A stretch of DNA of 64,000 nt from Candidatus Methylomirabilota bacterium. Lineage in GTDB: Bacteria; Methylomirabilota; Methylomirabilia; Rokubacteriales; CSP1-6. Shown here in pieces: positions 7,431 through 16,106 of the stretch. Below the pieces are notes generated by a model that was given only the letters and a program-made list of their open reading frames with translations, searched no databases and had not been told where the DNA came from. Numbering within the stretch: the first letter of the stretch is position 1; every line of letters starts with the position of its first letter. The stretch covers positions 57,015-121,014 of the forward strand of contig DASYUQ010000116.1 of assembly GCA_036001065.1 (NCBI GenBank), in the 5' to 3' direction. The position numbers and the translations under genes are program-made.

Positions 7431-8159
7431 ATGGCGGACAACGTCACGGTCGTCCGCGACGGTCGCATCACGACGGTCACCCTGCATCGTCCCGAGCGCC
7501 GCAACTCGCTGAGCGACGCGATGCTGGGTGAGCTGGTGACGGCCTTCACCGAGCTGCGCGACGACGCCAGCGCGCGCGTCGTCGTTCTCACCGGAGCGCC
7601 GCCCGTCTTCTCGGCCGGGGCCGATGCCCGGCTCAAGAGCGCGATGTCGGAGGAGGAGCGGCGCCAGGTCTTCCTTCGCACGCGGAGCCAGTTCCGGCGG
7701 CTCTTCGAGCGCGCGACGACGCTGCTGGAGAATCTCGAGCAGGCGACGATCGCGATGATCAATGGCCATGCGGTGGGCGGCGGCTGGGGGCTGACGCTGG
7801 CCTGCGACTTCCGCGTCGCCGCCGCCGAGGCGGAGCTGTGGATCCCCGAGGTGGATCTGGGCGTGCCCCTCGGCGTGGCCTCCACCACGCGCTTCGTCCG
7901 TCTCGTCGGTCCGGCCCGGGCCAAGGAGATCATCATGGAGGGCCGGCGCTACAGCGCCGAGGAGGCGCGTCAGCTCGGGCTCGTCCACCGCGTCGTCCCC
8001 GGCGAGAGGCTGGAGAAGGAGGTGCGCGCCTTCGCCGAGCGCCTGGCCGCCAAGCCCTTCCGGGCGCTGGCCGAGGTGAAGGCGCGTATCAACGCGATCG
8101 CGCGCACCGGGATCCCCGAGGCCAACGCGATGACCGAAGGGTTTCTCGAGCGCGAGTGA
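7431..8159 (+). CDS. Enoyl-CoA hydratase/isomerase family protein
   Basis: A 242-residue crotonase-fold protein. The oxyanion-hole segments are visible as FSAGADARLK (about 62-71) and INGHAVGGGWGLTLACDFRVA (about 108-128). A conventional pair of catalytic Glu residues cannot be assigned with certainty: the second site is near PEVDLGVPLG (about 143-152). It acts on CoA thioesters, probably hydrating or isomerising an enoyl-CoA, but related folds also do hydrolysis or decarboxylation. The stop overlaps the GTG start of a CaiB-type CoA-transferase, so the two are co-translated. This suggests activation of an acid by CoA transfer followed by double-bond chemistry. Starts at ATG 7431. Confidence 0.88.
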   Translation: MADNVTVVRDGRITTVTLHRPERRNSLSDAMLGELVTAFTELRDDASARVVVLTGAPPVFSAGADARLKSAMSEEERRQVFLRTRSQFRRLFERATTLLENLEQATIAMINGHAVGGGWGLTLACDFRVAAAEAELWIPEVDLGVPLGVASTTRFVRLVGPARAKEIIMEGRRYSAEEARQLGLVHRVVPGERLEKEVRAFAERLAAKPFRALAEVKARINAIARTGIPEANAMTEGFLERE

Positions 8160-9346
8160 TCCTCGCCGGCCTCCGCATCCTCGACCTCTCCCGCGTGGTG
8201 GCCGGGCCCTACTGCGCCATGCTCCTGGGCGACCTCGGCGCCGACGTCATCAAGGTCGAGCGGCCGGGGCGCGGCGACGATCTGCGCCACTGGCACGGCG
8301 GCGCCGGCATGAGCGCCGTCTTCGCCTCCATCAACCGGAACAAGCGGTCGCTGGCCGCCGACCTTCAGCAGCCCGAGGGCGCGCGCGTCGTGCTCGAGCT
8401 CGCCCGACGCGCCGACGTCGTGATCGAGAACTTCCTGCCCGGGGTGGCGGACCGGCTGGGCATCGGCTACGCGGCGGTGAGCGCCGCCCACCCCGCCATC
8501 GTCTACGCCTCCGTGACTGGTTTCGGTCAGACCGGCCCCTACGCGCGCCGCCCGGGCTACAACTCGATCGCCCAGGGCATGAGCGGCCTGATGGCCCTGA
8601 CCGGGATGCCCGGGGATCCGCCCACCAAGGTCGGCGGCTCGGTGGCGGACCTGGCGGCGGCGTTTCTGGCCTTCGGGGGCATCAACGCGGCGCTCGTTCA
8701 CCGGCTGCGCACGGGGCAGGGCCAGCACCTCGACGTCAACCTGCTCGCCTCCTCGCTGGCGCTGCTGCCCGACCCGATCGCGCACTTCTTCGCCGAGGGC
8801 GGTCGCCGCCCCCGGCGCGAGGGCAATCGCAACCCGAACCTGGCGCCCGCCGAAGCCTTCGCGACCAAGGATGGGCTCATCAACATCGTGCTGATGAACC
8901 CCGACCAGTGGGAGCGCTTCTGCGCGACCCTGGGCGACGAGGCGCTCGCGCGCGATCCGCGATTCGCCACCAACGACGCGCGCCTGGCCAACCGTGAGGA
9001 GTTCCGGGCGCGGGTGGAGCGCGCGCTGGCCGGCGCCCCCACCGCCGAATGGCTGGCGCGGTTCGAGAAGGCGTCCATCGCTTGCGGGCCCATCTACGAG
9101 CTCGACGAGGTCTTCGAAGATCCACAGGTACGCCACCTGGGGCTCGTCACCGAGGTGGACCAGCCGGAGTGCGGCCGGGTCAGGATGCTCGGCTTTCCCT
9201 TCCGCTCGTCGGCGCACGCCTTCGCGGTGCGGCGGCCGGCGCCGCGCCTGGGCGAGCACACGGCGGAGATCCTGGCCGAGCTGGGGACGCCGCGCGTCGA
9301 GATCGAGCGGCTGGCCGCGGCGGGGATCGTCGCATTGGGCCCATGA
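8156..9346 (+). CDS. CaiB/BaiF family III CoA-transferase
   Basis: A 396-residue protein when read from GTG 8156, whose GTGA overlaps the hydratase stop. This length and the N-terminal LAGLRILDLSRVVAGPYC fit family III CoA-transferases. The conserved start of the fold continues as LGDLGADVIKVERPG, then NRNKRSLAADL, IENFLPGVADRLGIGY and a GFGQTGPYARRPGYN segment. The catalytic Asp of this family falls in the VGGSVADLAAA stretch (about residues 160-170). The reaction moves CoA between two carboxylic acids. The substrate is not predictable from sequence. It overlaps the following AI-2E-family gene by 4 bases (ATGA), so at least three genes share one transcript. Confidence 0.92.
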   Translation: MILAGLRILDLSRVVAGPYCAMLLGDLGADVIKVERPGRGDDLRHWHGGAGMSAVFASINRNKRSLAADLQQPEGARVVLELARRADVVIENFLPGVADRLGIGYAAVSAAHPAIVYASVTGFGQTGPYARRPGYNSIAQGMSGLMALTGMPGDPPTKVGGSVADLAAAFLAFGGINAALVHRLRTGQGQHLDVNLLASSLALLPDPIAHFFAEGGRRPRREGNRNPNLAPAEAFATKDGLINIVLMNPDQWERFCATLGDEALARDPRFATNDARLANREEFRARVERALAGAPTAEWLARFEKASIACGPIYELDEVFEDPQVRHLGLVTEVDQPECGRVRMLGFPFRSSAHAFAVRRPAPRLGEHTAEILAELGTPRVEIERLAAAGIVALGP

Positions 9347-10365
9347 CCCGGCTGCCGTGGCCGCTGGTCTTTCAGGTGGTCGGCGTCGTCGGCGTCGTCT
9401 GGTTCGTCCTCCATACCTGGCAGATCTGGCTCCTGGCCTTCACCGCGCTGATCGTCGCTGCGGCCATCCTGCCGGCCGCTCGCTTCGGGGAGCGGTACCG
9501 GGTGCCGAGGGGCGTGACGGTCCTCGCGGTCTACCTGGGGGTGGCCGCCGTCCTGGCCCTGATGGGCCGCCTGCTCTGGCCGGCGCTGACCGAGCAGTGG
9601 ACTCAGTTCCTGGAGCAGCTCCCGCGCCTCCTCGACAACGTCAATCGCTGGCTCGGCAGCGTGGACGTTTTTCTCCTCCGCTGGGGTGCCTCGCTGCCCA
9701 CCCCCAAGCCCGAGGACCTCCAGGGTCTGGCGGGTACGCTGGTGGCGAACACGTTCGCGGTGACCGCCGGGGTCGTGGGCTTCGTGGTGGGCGTGCTGGC
9801 GATCATCGTGATCGCGGCGTACCTGGTCATCGACGCCGGCCACATCGGCGCCAGCCTGCTGCAGCTCCTGCCCCCCACGTACCGCGCCCACGGGGCGGCG
9901 CTGGCCAGGCCCGTCCTCGACCGCATCGGGGGCTACGTGCGCGGCCAGATCGCCTCCAGCCTCTGCGTGGGCGCCGTGCTCGCCGTCGGTCTCGGGCTGC
10001 TCGGCGTACGCTATGCCCTGCTGATCGGCGCGCTGGCGGCCGTGCTCAACATCGTGCCGTTCGTGGGCTCGCTGGTGGCCGCCGTGCTGGGCATCATCTC
10101 GGCCCTGAACGAATCACTGACTCTCGCCGTGGTGACGGCGGCGCTCTTCTGGGGGACCAACCTCCTGGAGGGCAAGCTCCTGGCGCCCCACTTCGTCGGG
10201 CGCGCCACCGGGTTGCACCCGCTGGCCGTGCTGCTGGCGCTCTTCGCCGGGGTTCACCTGGCCGGCCTCATCGGGGCTCTGGTGGCGGTCCCGTTCCTGG
10301 CCGCCGGATGGGAGCTCGTCCGTGCCCTTTACCTGAGACCCACTCAGCGGGCCCGCGCCGAGTAG
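9343..10365 (+). CDS. AI-2E family transporter (PF01594-type permease)
   Basis: A 340-residue membrane protein with about eight hydrophobic segments: three in the first 85 residues, a long soluble loop (about 85-125), then five more. The late part has the family pattern, with GGYVRGQIASSLCVGAVLAVGL, LLIGALAAVLNIVPFVGS and EGKLLAPHFVGRATGLHPLAVL. Members are secondary transporters or efflux proteins. The autoinducer-2 name comes from one E. coli member and should not be taken as function here. It overlaps the CoA-transferase stop by 4 bases and could export a product, but the pairing may be incidental. Confidence 0.88.
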   Translation: MTRLPWPLVFQVVGVVGVVWFVLHTWQIWLLAFTALIVAAAILPAARFGERYRVPRGVTVLAVYLGVAAVLALMGRLLWPALTEQWTQFLEQLPRLLDNVNRWLGSVDVFLLRWGASLPTPKPEDLQGLAGTLVANTFAVTAGVVGFVVGVLAIIVIAAYLVIDAGHIGASLLQLLPPTYRAHGAALARPVLDRIGGYVRGQIASSLCVGAVLAVGLGLLGVRYALLIGALAAVLNIVPFVGSLVAAVLGIISALNESLTLAVVTAALFWGTNLLEGKLLAPHFVGRATGLHPLAVLLALFAGVHLAGLIGALVAVPFLAAGWELVRALYLRPTQRARAE

Positions 10366-10384
10366 CGGCGTAGACCAGGAGGTC

Positions 10385-10630
10385 GTGACTTCCGTGGCGA
10401 GATCGGCAGCCTCGCACGCGGGCTTGACTCGATGTGGGAAGCCACTGGTGGGCGAGTTGGCCGGGTTTCGCAGCCTCCGTGTGATCGGCCAGCGCTACCG
10501 AATCCTCTATCGCGTTGATCGCAGGGAGGTGATCGTCCTTATCGCGGCGGTAGGGATACGAAAGGCGGGGGAAAAGGCCGATATCTACGAACTGGCCAAG
10601 AAGCTGGGGAAGCAAGGGTTGCTTCGCTGA
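10385..10630 (+). CDS. Orphan RelE/ParE-type toxin-like protein
   Basis: An 81-residue protein whose C-terminal two thirds fit the RelE/ParE fold: KPLVGELAGFRSLRVIGQRYRILYRVD, then REVIVLIAAVGIRKAG and a closing helix. These carry the conserved Arg residues of the central sheet. The first 20 residues do not resemble the usual helical hairpin, so the N-terminus may be degenerate or a frame shift may lie upstream. GTG 10385 has AGGAGG just before it, with unusually tight spacing. No antitoxin gene is present on either side: upstream is the AI-2E gene end 20 bp away, and downstream is 113 bp then shikimate kinase. It may be an inactive remnant of a toxin-antitoxin pair. Confidence 0.6.
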   Translation: MTSVARSAASHAGLTRCGKPLVGELAGFRSLRVIGQRYRILYRVDRREVIVLIAAVGIRKAGEKADIYELAKKLGKQGLLR

Positions 10631-10743
10631 CCTGACCATCACGGCCGGGCGGGAGCGCGACTCGCACGACCCACCTCGCGACAGTGGTGAGCGCCGGCCG
10701 CCACCTCTCCGCCGGCCCGGTAATTTGATACGATGCGGGGACG

Positions 10744-11268
10744 ATGCGCCGGGACAACATCATCCTGGTCGGCTTCATGGGCGCGGGCAAGTCCGTGTGT
10801 GGCCGGCTGCTGGCGCGCCGGCTCGGCCGCTGCTTCGTGGAGACCGACGACATGATCGTCGCGCGCGAGGGCCGGTCGATCGCCGAGATCTTCCGCCAGG
10901 CCGGCGAAGAACGGTTCCGCCAGCTGGAGGCCGAGGCCCTCGAGCTCCTGGCGCTGAAGTCGGGCGACGTCATCGCCACCGGTGGGGGCTTCCCGTGCCG
11001 GGACGGGCGGATGGAGGCGCTCGCCGAGCGGGGCACCGTCGTGTGGCTGGGGGGCGATCTCCGCGAGCTCTACGAGCGCGCGCGCCGCGACGGCGAACGG
11101 CCCATGCTGGCGGCGCGCTCGTTCGACGAGATCGAGACCCTTTACCGGGCGCGCGAGCCCTACTACCGCCGGGCGCACCTCGCCCTGGACACCACCGGCC
11201 TCGGCCCCGACGAGGTCGTCGCGCGCCTGCTCTCCGCCCTGCGTCAGGGTCATGCCGCACGCGTTTAG
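10744..11268 (+). CDS. aroK: Shikimate kinase
   Basis: A 174-residue P-loop kinase. Walker A is GFMGAGKS (about 10-17), the shikimate-binding Asp is in ETDDMI (about 33-38), ATGGG follows near 79-83, and the lid contains the conserved Arg of GERPML. It phosphorylates shikimate at the 3-hydroxyl, step five of chorismate synthesis. Length is typical. The other aro genes are not in the window. Its 3' end overlaps the start of the next gene by 17 bp in a different frame, so translational coupling is likely. A TTTGATACGAT stretch just upstream of the start is promoter-like but weak. Confidence 0.95.
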   Translation: MRRDNIILVGFMGAGKSVCGRLLARRLGRCFVETDDMIVAREGRSIAEIFRQAGEERFRQLEAEALELLALKSGDVIATGGGFPCRDGRMEALAERGTVVWLGGDLRELYERARRDGERPMLAARSFDEIETLYRAREPYYRRAHLALDTTGLGPDEVVARLLSALRQGHAARV

Positions 11269-13102
11269 CCACCGGCTGGCCGAGGGGCCGCTCCTGTGCG
11301 ACGGCGCCATGGGCACGCTGCTCTACGCGCGGGGCGTCCCGATGGACGCCTGCTTCGACCTGCTCAACCTCAACAATCCCCGGCTCGTGCAATCGGTGCA
11401 CGCGGAGTACGTCGCCGCCGGGGCCGATTGCATCGAGACCAACACGTTCGGCGCCAACCGCTTCAAGCTGGCCGTGCACGGCCAGTCCGGCGACGTGCGC
11501 ACGATCAACCTGCGCGGGGTCAAGCTCGCCCGCGACGTCCGCGAGAGCATGGGCCGCGACGTGCTCGTGCTCGGCTCGATGGGGCCGCTGGGCAAGTACC
11601 TGACGCCGCTGGGCTCGCTGACGCCCGAGGAGGCGCGCGCCGCGTTCCGCGAGCAGGCCGAGGCGCTGCTGGAGGGCGGCGTCGACGCCTTGATCGTCGA
11701 GACCTTCTCCGACCTCACCGAGATCACGCTGGCCATCGAGGCCATCCGCTCGGTCACGGATCTGCCCATCGTGGCCCAGATGGCGTTCACCGACGAGGGC
11801 GTCACCTTCACGGGGCGCTCGCCGGCCGAGGCGGCGCGCACGCTGCGCGCGCTGGGCGTGCAGGCGCTGGGGGCCAACTGCTCGGTAGGCCCGAGCGTCC
11901 TCTTCGAGGTTCTCGAGCACATGCTGCCCGAGGCCGGGAGGGTGCCGCTCTCCATCCAGCCCAACGCCGGCCTGCCGAGCCGGATCGGCGAGCGGCTCAT
12001 GTACCTCTCGTCGCCCGCCTACATGGCCGACTACGCCGGGCGGATGCTCGAGGTGGGCGCCCGCATCGTGGGCGGCTGCTGTGGCACCACGCCGGGGCAC
12101 ATCGCGGCGATGCGGACGGTGCTGGACCGCAAGACGACGGTGAGGCGGTACCAGGACCGCCCGGCGGTGAGCGTGCGGCTGCGCGAGGCGGTCGAGACGC
12201 CCGGCCTGCGGACGACCGCCGCGCCCACGCTGCTGGGGCGCAAGCTCGAGAGCCGCGAATTCATCGTCACCGTCGAGCTGGATCCTCCCCGTGGCCACAC
12301 GGTCGAGAAGCTGATCCAGGGCGCCAAGCTCCTCAAGGAGCGCGGCGTCGAGATCGCCGACATCAACGACGGCTCGCTCGGACGCGTTCGCATGGCGGTC
12401 CTGCCTACGGCGATTCTCGTGCGCGAGGCGGCCGGGCTCGACATCAACATGCACTTCACCTGTCGCGACCGGAACCTCATGGGCATCCAGGCCGACCTGC
12501 TCGGCGCCCACGCGCTGGGGATCCGCAACATCCTGGCCATGACCGGCGACCCACCGCGCACGGGAGACTACGTCAACGCCACGGCGGTTTTCGATGTCGA
12601 CGCCATCGGCCTCCTGGAGATCCTGAGACGGATGAACGAGGGACAGGACGCGACCGGCAACAGCATCGGCGAGCCCACCGCCTTCTGTGTCGGCGCCGCG
12701 CTCGATCCCTCCGCCCAGGACCCCGCGCGCGAGATCGAGCGCTTTCAGCGCAAGGTAGAGGCGGGCGCGCGCTGGGTGCAAACCCAGCCCGTCTATGAGC
12801 TAGAGTCGCTGGACCGCTTCCTCGAGCGTGCGGGCGGCTCCCCCGTCCCCCTGCTGGTCGGTGTGCTGCCGCTGCACAGCTCCCGCCACGCCGAGTTCCT
12901 GCACAACGAGGTGCCCGGCATCACCATCCCCGACCACGTGCGGGCGCGGCTCAGAGAGGCAGGGGAGAGCGCCCTGCGGGTCGGCGTCGAGATGGCGCAG
13001 CGGCTGGTCCAGCAGATCCGCCGACGGTACGACGGCGTATACCTGATGCCGTCGTTCGGACGGTTCGAGGTGGTCGCCGAGGTGCTCGATGCCCTCCGTT
13101 GA
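11252..13102 (+). CDS. Bifunctional homocysteine S-methyltransferase / methylenetetrahydrofolate reductase
   Basis: A 616-residue fusion, close to the 612 residues of Bacillus YitJ. Residues 1-300 are the homocysteine methyltransferase barrel: ETNTFGANR, GANCSVGP and VGGCCGTTPGHI give the zinc Cys residues. Residues 325-616 are a MetF-type flavin reductase barrel beginning SREFIVTVELDPPRG, with LAMTGDPPR and WVQTQPVYE as folate/FAD segments. It couples reduction of methylene-THF to methyl transfer onto homocysteine. The start is ATG 11252, inside the end of aroK. It lacks its own B12 domain. The corrinoid protein and reactivation domain 5 kb upstream could complete a cobalamin-dependent route, an inference that needs testing. 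Confidence 0.92.
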   Translation: MPHAFSHRLAEGPLLCDGAMGTLLYARGVPMDACFDLLNLNNPRLVQSVHAEYVAAGADCIETNTFGANRFKLAVHGQSGDVRTINLRGVKLARDVRESMGRDVLVLGSMGPLGKYLTPLGSLTPEEARAAFREQAEALLEGGVDALIVETFSDLTEITLAIEAIRSVTDLPIVAQMAFTDEGVTFTGRSPAEAARTLRALGVQALGANCSVGPSVLFEVLEHMLPEAGRVPLSIQPNAGLPSRIGERLMYLSSPAYMADYAGRMLEVGARIVGGCCGTTPGHIAAMRTVLDRKTTVRRYQDRPAVSVRLREAVETPGLRTTAAPTLLGRKLESREFIVTVELDPPRGHTVEKLIQGAKLLKERGVEIADINDGSLGRVRMAVLPTAILVREAAGLDINMHFTCRDRNLMGIQADLLGAHALGIRNILAMTGDPPRTGDYVNATAVFDVDAIGLLEILRRMNEGQDATGNSIGEPTAFCVGAALDPSAQDPAREIERFQRKVEAGARWVQTQPVYELESLDRFLERAGGSPVPLLVGVLPLHSSRHAEFLHNEVPGITIPDHVRARLREAGESALRVGVEMAQRLVQQIRRRYDGVYLMPSFGRFEVVAEVLDALR

Positions 13103-13105
13103 AGC

Positions 13106-13172
13106 GCGAGCCGCAGGTGAGGTGCGCGCCGCAGGACGGCCGGGGGCTGGGCCCCCCGCGTCCGAGGCGAGC
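13106..13172 (+). repeat. Post-stop intergenic repeat, copy B
   Basis: Starts 3 bases behind the TGA of the methyltransferase/MTHFR gene with GCGAGCCGCAGG, has the GGGGCTGGGCCCC core and ends GAGGCGAGC three bases before the amidase start codon. It is longer than copy C because a GCCGCAGG block is duplicated. It fills the whole gap between two plus-strand genes. Confidence 0.65.
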
Positions 13173-13174
13173 CT

Positions 13175-14479
13175 ATGAACACAGACCTGACGCGCCTCGG
13201 CGCGCGGGAGGCGGCGCGCCGGATCCGCGAAGGAAAGCTCTCGCCGGTGGATCTGGTCGAGGCGTGCCTGGGCCGGATCAGGGCGCTCGACGCGGAGCTC
13301 AAGGCCTGGGTCTACGTGGACGAGGCCGACGCCCTGGCCCTGGCCCGCCAGCGGGAGGCGGAGGCGCAGACGAACCGGGTCCTGGGGCCGCTGCACGGCG
13401 TGCCCGTCGGGATCAAGGACATCTTCGACGTCGCCGGCATGCCGACGACCGGAGGCGCCCGGTCGTGGGCTCACACGCGACCGCCGCGCGATGGCACCGC
13501 GGTAGCGCGTCTCCGCGCAGCCGGCGCCATCATCCTCGGCAAGACGGCGACGACCGAGTTCGCCTACCGGGACCCGGCGCCCACGCGGAACCCGTGGAAC
13601 CGCGACCACACGCCCGGCGGCTCGTCGGCGGGCTCGGGCGCCGCCGTGGGCGCGCGCATGCTGCCGCTGGCCCTCGGCTCCCAGACCGTCGGCTCGGTCC
13701 TCCGCCCCGCGGCTTACTGCGGCGTGGTCGGCCTCAAGGGCACGCACGGGCTCGTGGCTGTGGACGGCGTGATCCCGCTGGCCTGGTCGCTCGATCACGT
13801 GGGCGTCTTCGCCCGCTCGGTCGCGGACGTCGCGCTGGCGTTCGGCGTCCTCGTGGGTCGGGAGCTCGCCGCCGCGCCCCCGCGCTCGCCCCGGCTGGCG
13901 CTGGTGCCGGAGCTGCTCGCGCGCTGCGAGCCGGCGGTGGCCGCGCAGATCCAGGCGGCCGCCGATCGGTTCGCGCGCGCCGGCGCGGCGGTGGTGGAGG
14001 CGAAGCTGCCTGCCTCCTTCGCCGACGTTCATGCCGCCGGGCTGGCCGTGCTGGAGGCCGAGGCCGCCGCCTACCACGAGGAAGCGTTTCGGGCGCACGC
14101 TGGCGAGTACGGCAAGGAGATGCGCGCGCTGGTGGAGGCCGGGCTGCGCCGGACCGCGACGGCCTACGTGCGCGCCAATCGTGCGCGCCTGAAATTCCGC
14201 GACGAGGTCATGCCCCTGCTCGCCGCCCACGACGCGCTGCTGGTCCCGACCGCGCCGGCGCCCGCTCCGGCGGGTCTGGGCTCCACCGGCGACGGCTCGC
14301 TCTGCGCCCCCTGGAGCTACGCCGGCGTGCCGGCGGTGAGCCTGCCCAGCGGGCTGGCGCCCTCGGGGCTGCCCCACGCCCTTCAGCTCGTGACCGCCGC
14401 CGACGGGGAGGCGGGCCTGCTGGCCGTCGCCCAGTGGAGCGAAGACGCATTGCGCTTCACGGGCGCTCCCGCGCTCTGA
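13175..14479 (+). CDS. Amidase signature family protein
   Basis: A 434-residue amidase with the Ser-Ser-Lys site: Lys in [10 protein letters not shown] (near 82), the first Ser in [12 protein letters not shown] (near 150) and the nucleophile Ser in [14 protein letters not shown] (near 174). The usual sequence at the nucleophile is DTGGSIRxPA. Here it is [10 protein letters not shown], within the normal spread for non-GatA amidases. It hydrolyses a C-N amide bond. It is not obviously GatA because gatB and gatC are absent and the C-terminus is short. A D-aminoacylase gene follows 34 bp on, suggesting a small module for amide or acyl-amino-acid breakdown. Confidence 0.88.
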   Translation: MNTDLTRLGAREAARRIREGKLSPVDLVEACLGRIRALDAELKAWVYVDEADALALARQREAEAQTNRVLGPLHGVPVGIKDIFDVAGMPTTGGARSWAHTRPPRDGTAVARLRAAGAIILGKTATTEFAYRDPAPTRNPWNRDHTPGGSSAGSGAAVGARMLPLALGSQTVGSVLRPAAYCGVVGLKGTHGLVAVDGVIPLAWSLDHVGVFARSVADVALAFGVLVGRELAAAPPRSPRLALVPELLARCEPAVAAQIQAAADRFARAGAAVVEAKLPASFADVHAAGLAVLEAEAAAYHEEAFRAHAGEYGKEMRALVEAGLRRTATAYVRANRARLKFRDEVMPLLAAHDALLVPTAPAPAPAGLGSTGDGSLCAPWSYAGVPAVSLPSGLAPSGLPHALQLVTAADGEAGLLAVAQWSEDALRFTGAPAL

Positions 14480-14513
14480 TGCTGGCGTGTTCGAGCGCCC
14501 CCCTCCGAGGATG

Positions 14514-16106
14514 ATGTTCGACCTGAAGCTCGAAGGCGCGACGGTCATCGATGGCACCGGGGCGGCAGGAAGCCGCGCCGACGTCGGCATTCGCGACGAG
14601 ACGATCGCCGCCGTCGGCGACCTCTCGCGCGAGTCGGCCGGGCGCACCGTCAACGTCGCGGGAAGGGTGCTGACGCCCGGCTTCATCGACATGCACTCGC
14701 ATTCGGACTGGCGCCTCTGGGCCAATCGCCGCGCCGAGTCGAAGATCCGCCAGGGCGTGACGACGGAGGTCGTCGGCAACTGCGGCTTCTCCCCGGCGCC
14801 CGTCGCCACCGAGCACCTCGACGACCTGAAGGGATTCGCCCTCTACCTGCCACGGAACATGGATTTCCGGTGGCGCTCGGTCCGCGAGTATCTGGACGCC
14901 TTCGATGTCGACGGCACCGCGGTCAATGTCATCCAGCTCGTCGGCCACGGCACCCTGCGCGTCGCCGCCATGGGGTTCGCCCGGCGACCGCCGGCCGCCA
15001 CCGAGCTGGCCTACATGCAGCGCCTGCTGGGCGCGGCCGCCGAGGACGGCGCCTGGGGGCTCTCGACCGGCCTGATTTACGCGCCCGGCTCCTACGCGAC
15101 GACGGACGAGATCGTCGCGCTCGCCCGCGCCGCCCGGGGCCGCGGCATCTACGCCAGCCACATCCGCGGCGAGGGCGCGACCCTGCTCGATGCCGTCGCC
15201 GAGGCCATCCGGATCGGCCGCCAGAGCGACCTGCCGGTCCAGATCAGCCACGTCAAGGCGGCGGGCCGCCCGAACTGGGGCAAGGTGGAGCGGGCGCTCG
15301 AGCTGATCGACGCCGCCTGCGCCGACGGCCTCGACGTCACGGCCGACGTCTATCCCTACACGGCCTCCAGCACGACGCTGCGGGCGCTCCTACCCGACTG
15401 GGCGCTCGAGGGCGGCATCGACGCCATGCTCAAGCGCCTCGCCGACGCCGAGGTCCGCGCGCGAATCCGGCGCGAGCTGGAGCTGCCGGTGACCGGGCAG
15501 AGCCTGCTGGATCGGATCGGCTGGGAGAACATCATGATCGCCTACTGCCCCCGGCGGAAGGACGCCGAGGGCCGACGGCTCTCGGAAATCGCCGCCGCGC
15601 GTGGCGTGGAGCCCCTCGAGGCGGCGATCGATCTCATCGTGGAGGAGGCGGGCAAGGCCTCCATGATCCTCTTCCAGCTCCACGAGGGCGACCTCCGGCG
15701 CGCCCTGGCCCACCCGCGGGTGATGATCGGCTCCGACGGCTCGTCCCTGGCGCCGTACGGCGAGCTGGGAGAGGGCAAGCCGCATCCGCGAAGCTACGGA
15801 ACGTTTCCCCGCGTGCTCGGCGAATACGTGCGCGAGCAGCGCGTCCTCACGCTGCCGCAGGCCGTTCACAAGATGACGGGGCTGCCGGCCCGCCGGCTCG
15901 GGCTCAAGGATCGCGGCGCGATCAGGGTCGGCGCCCGGGCGGATCTCGTGGTCTTCGACCCCAAGAAGGTCGCCGATCGGGCCACGTACGAGGCCCCCCA
16001 TCGCTACCCGGTGGGCATCGAGCACGTGCTGGTCAACGGCCGCCTCGTCATCAGGGACGGCGAGCACACGGGCAGCCTACCGGGTAAGGTGCTGCGCCTG
16101 CCGTGA
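14514..16106 (+). CDS. N-acyl-D-amino-acid deacylase family amidohydrolase
   Basis: A 530-residue amidohydrolase-fold protein starting MFDLKLEGATVIDGTG. Metal motif HSHSD follows GFIDM (about 60-67). VGNCGFSPAP supplies the Cys ligand typical of D-aminoacylases, QISHVKAAG and ADVYPYTA give further ligands, and IGSDGSS (about 403) holds the catalytic Asp. These proteins cleave N-acyl groups from D-amino acids and are cytoplasmic. I chose ATG 14514 because a GAGG lies 4 bases upstream and most relatives begin MFDL. ATG 14511 and GTG 14487 are also in frame. Its stop overlaps the GTG of the sensor kinase gene. Confidence 0.88.
   Translation: MFDLKLEGATVIDGTGAAGSRADVGIRDETIAAVGDLSRESAGRTVNVAGRVLTPGFIDMHSHSDWRLWANRRAESKIRQGVTTEVVGNCGFSPAPVATEHLDDLKGFALYLPRNMDFRWRSVREYLDAFDVDGTAVNVIQLVGHGTLRVAAMGFARRPPAATELAYMQRLLGAAAEDGAWGLSTGLIYAPGSYATTDEIVALARAARGRGIYASHIRGEGATLLDAVAEAIRIGRQSDLPVQISHVKAAGRPNWGKVERALELIDAACADGLDVTADVYPYTASSTTLRALLPDWALEGGIDAMLKRLADAEVRARIRRELELPVTGQSLLDRIGWENIMIAYCPRRKDAEGRRLSEIAAARGVEPLEAAIDLIVEEAGKASMILFQLHEGDLRRALAHPRVMIGSDGSSLAPYGELGEGKPHPRSYGTFPRVLGEYVREQRVLTLPQAVHKMTGLPARRLGLKDRGAIRVGARADLVVFDPKKVADRATYEAPHRYPVGIEHVLVNGRLVIRDGEHTGSLPGKVLRLP

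Noticed and set aside
9343..10365. Evidence for autoinducer-2 signalling
   Set aside because: The permease belongs to the AI-2E family by sequence, but no luxS or lsr-type genes are present and the family name does not establish the substrate.
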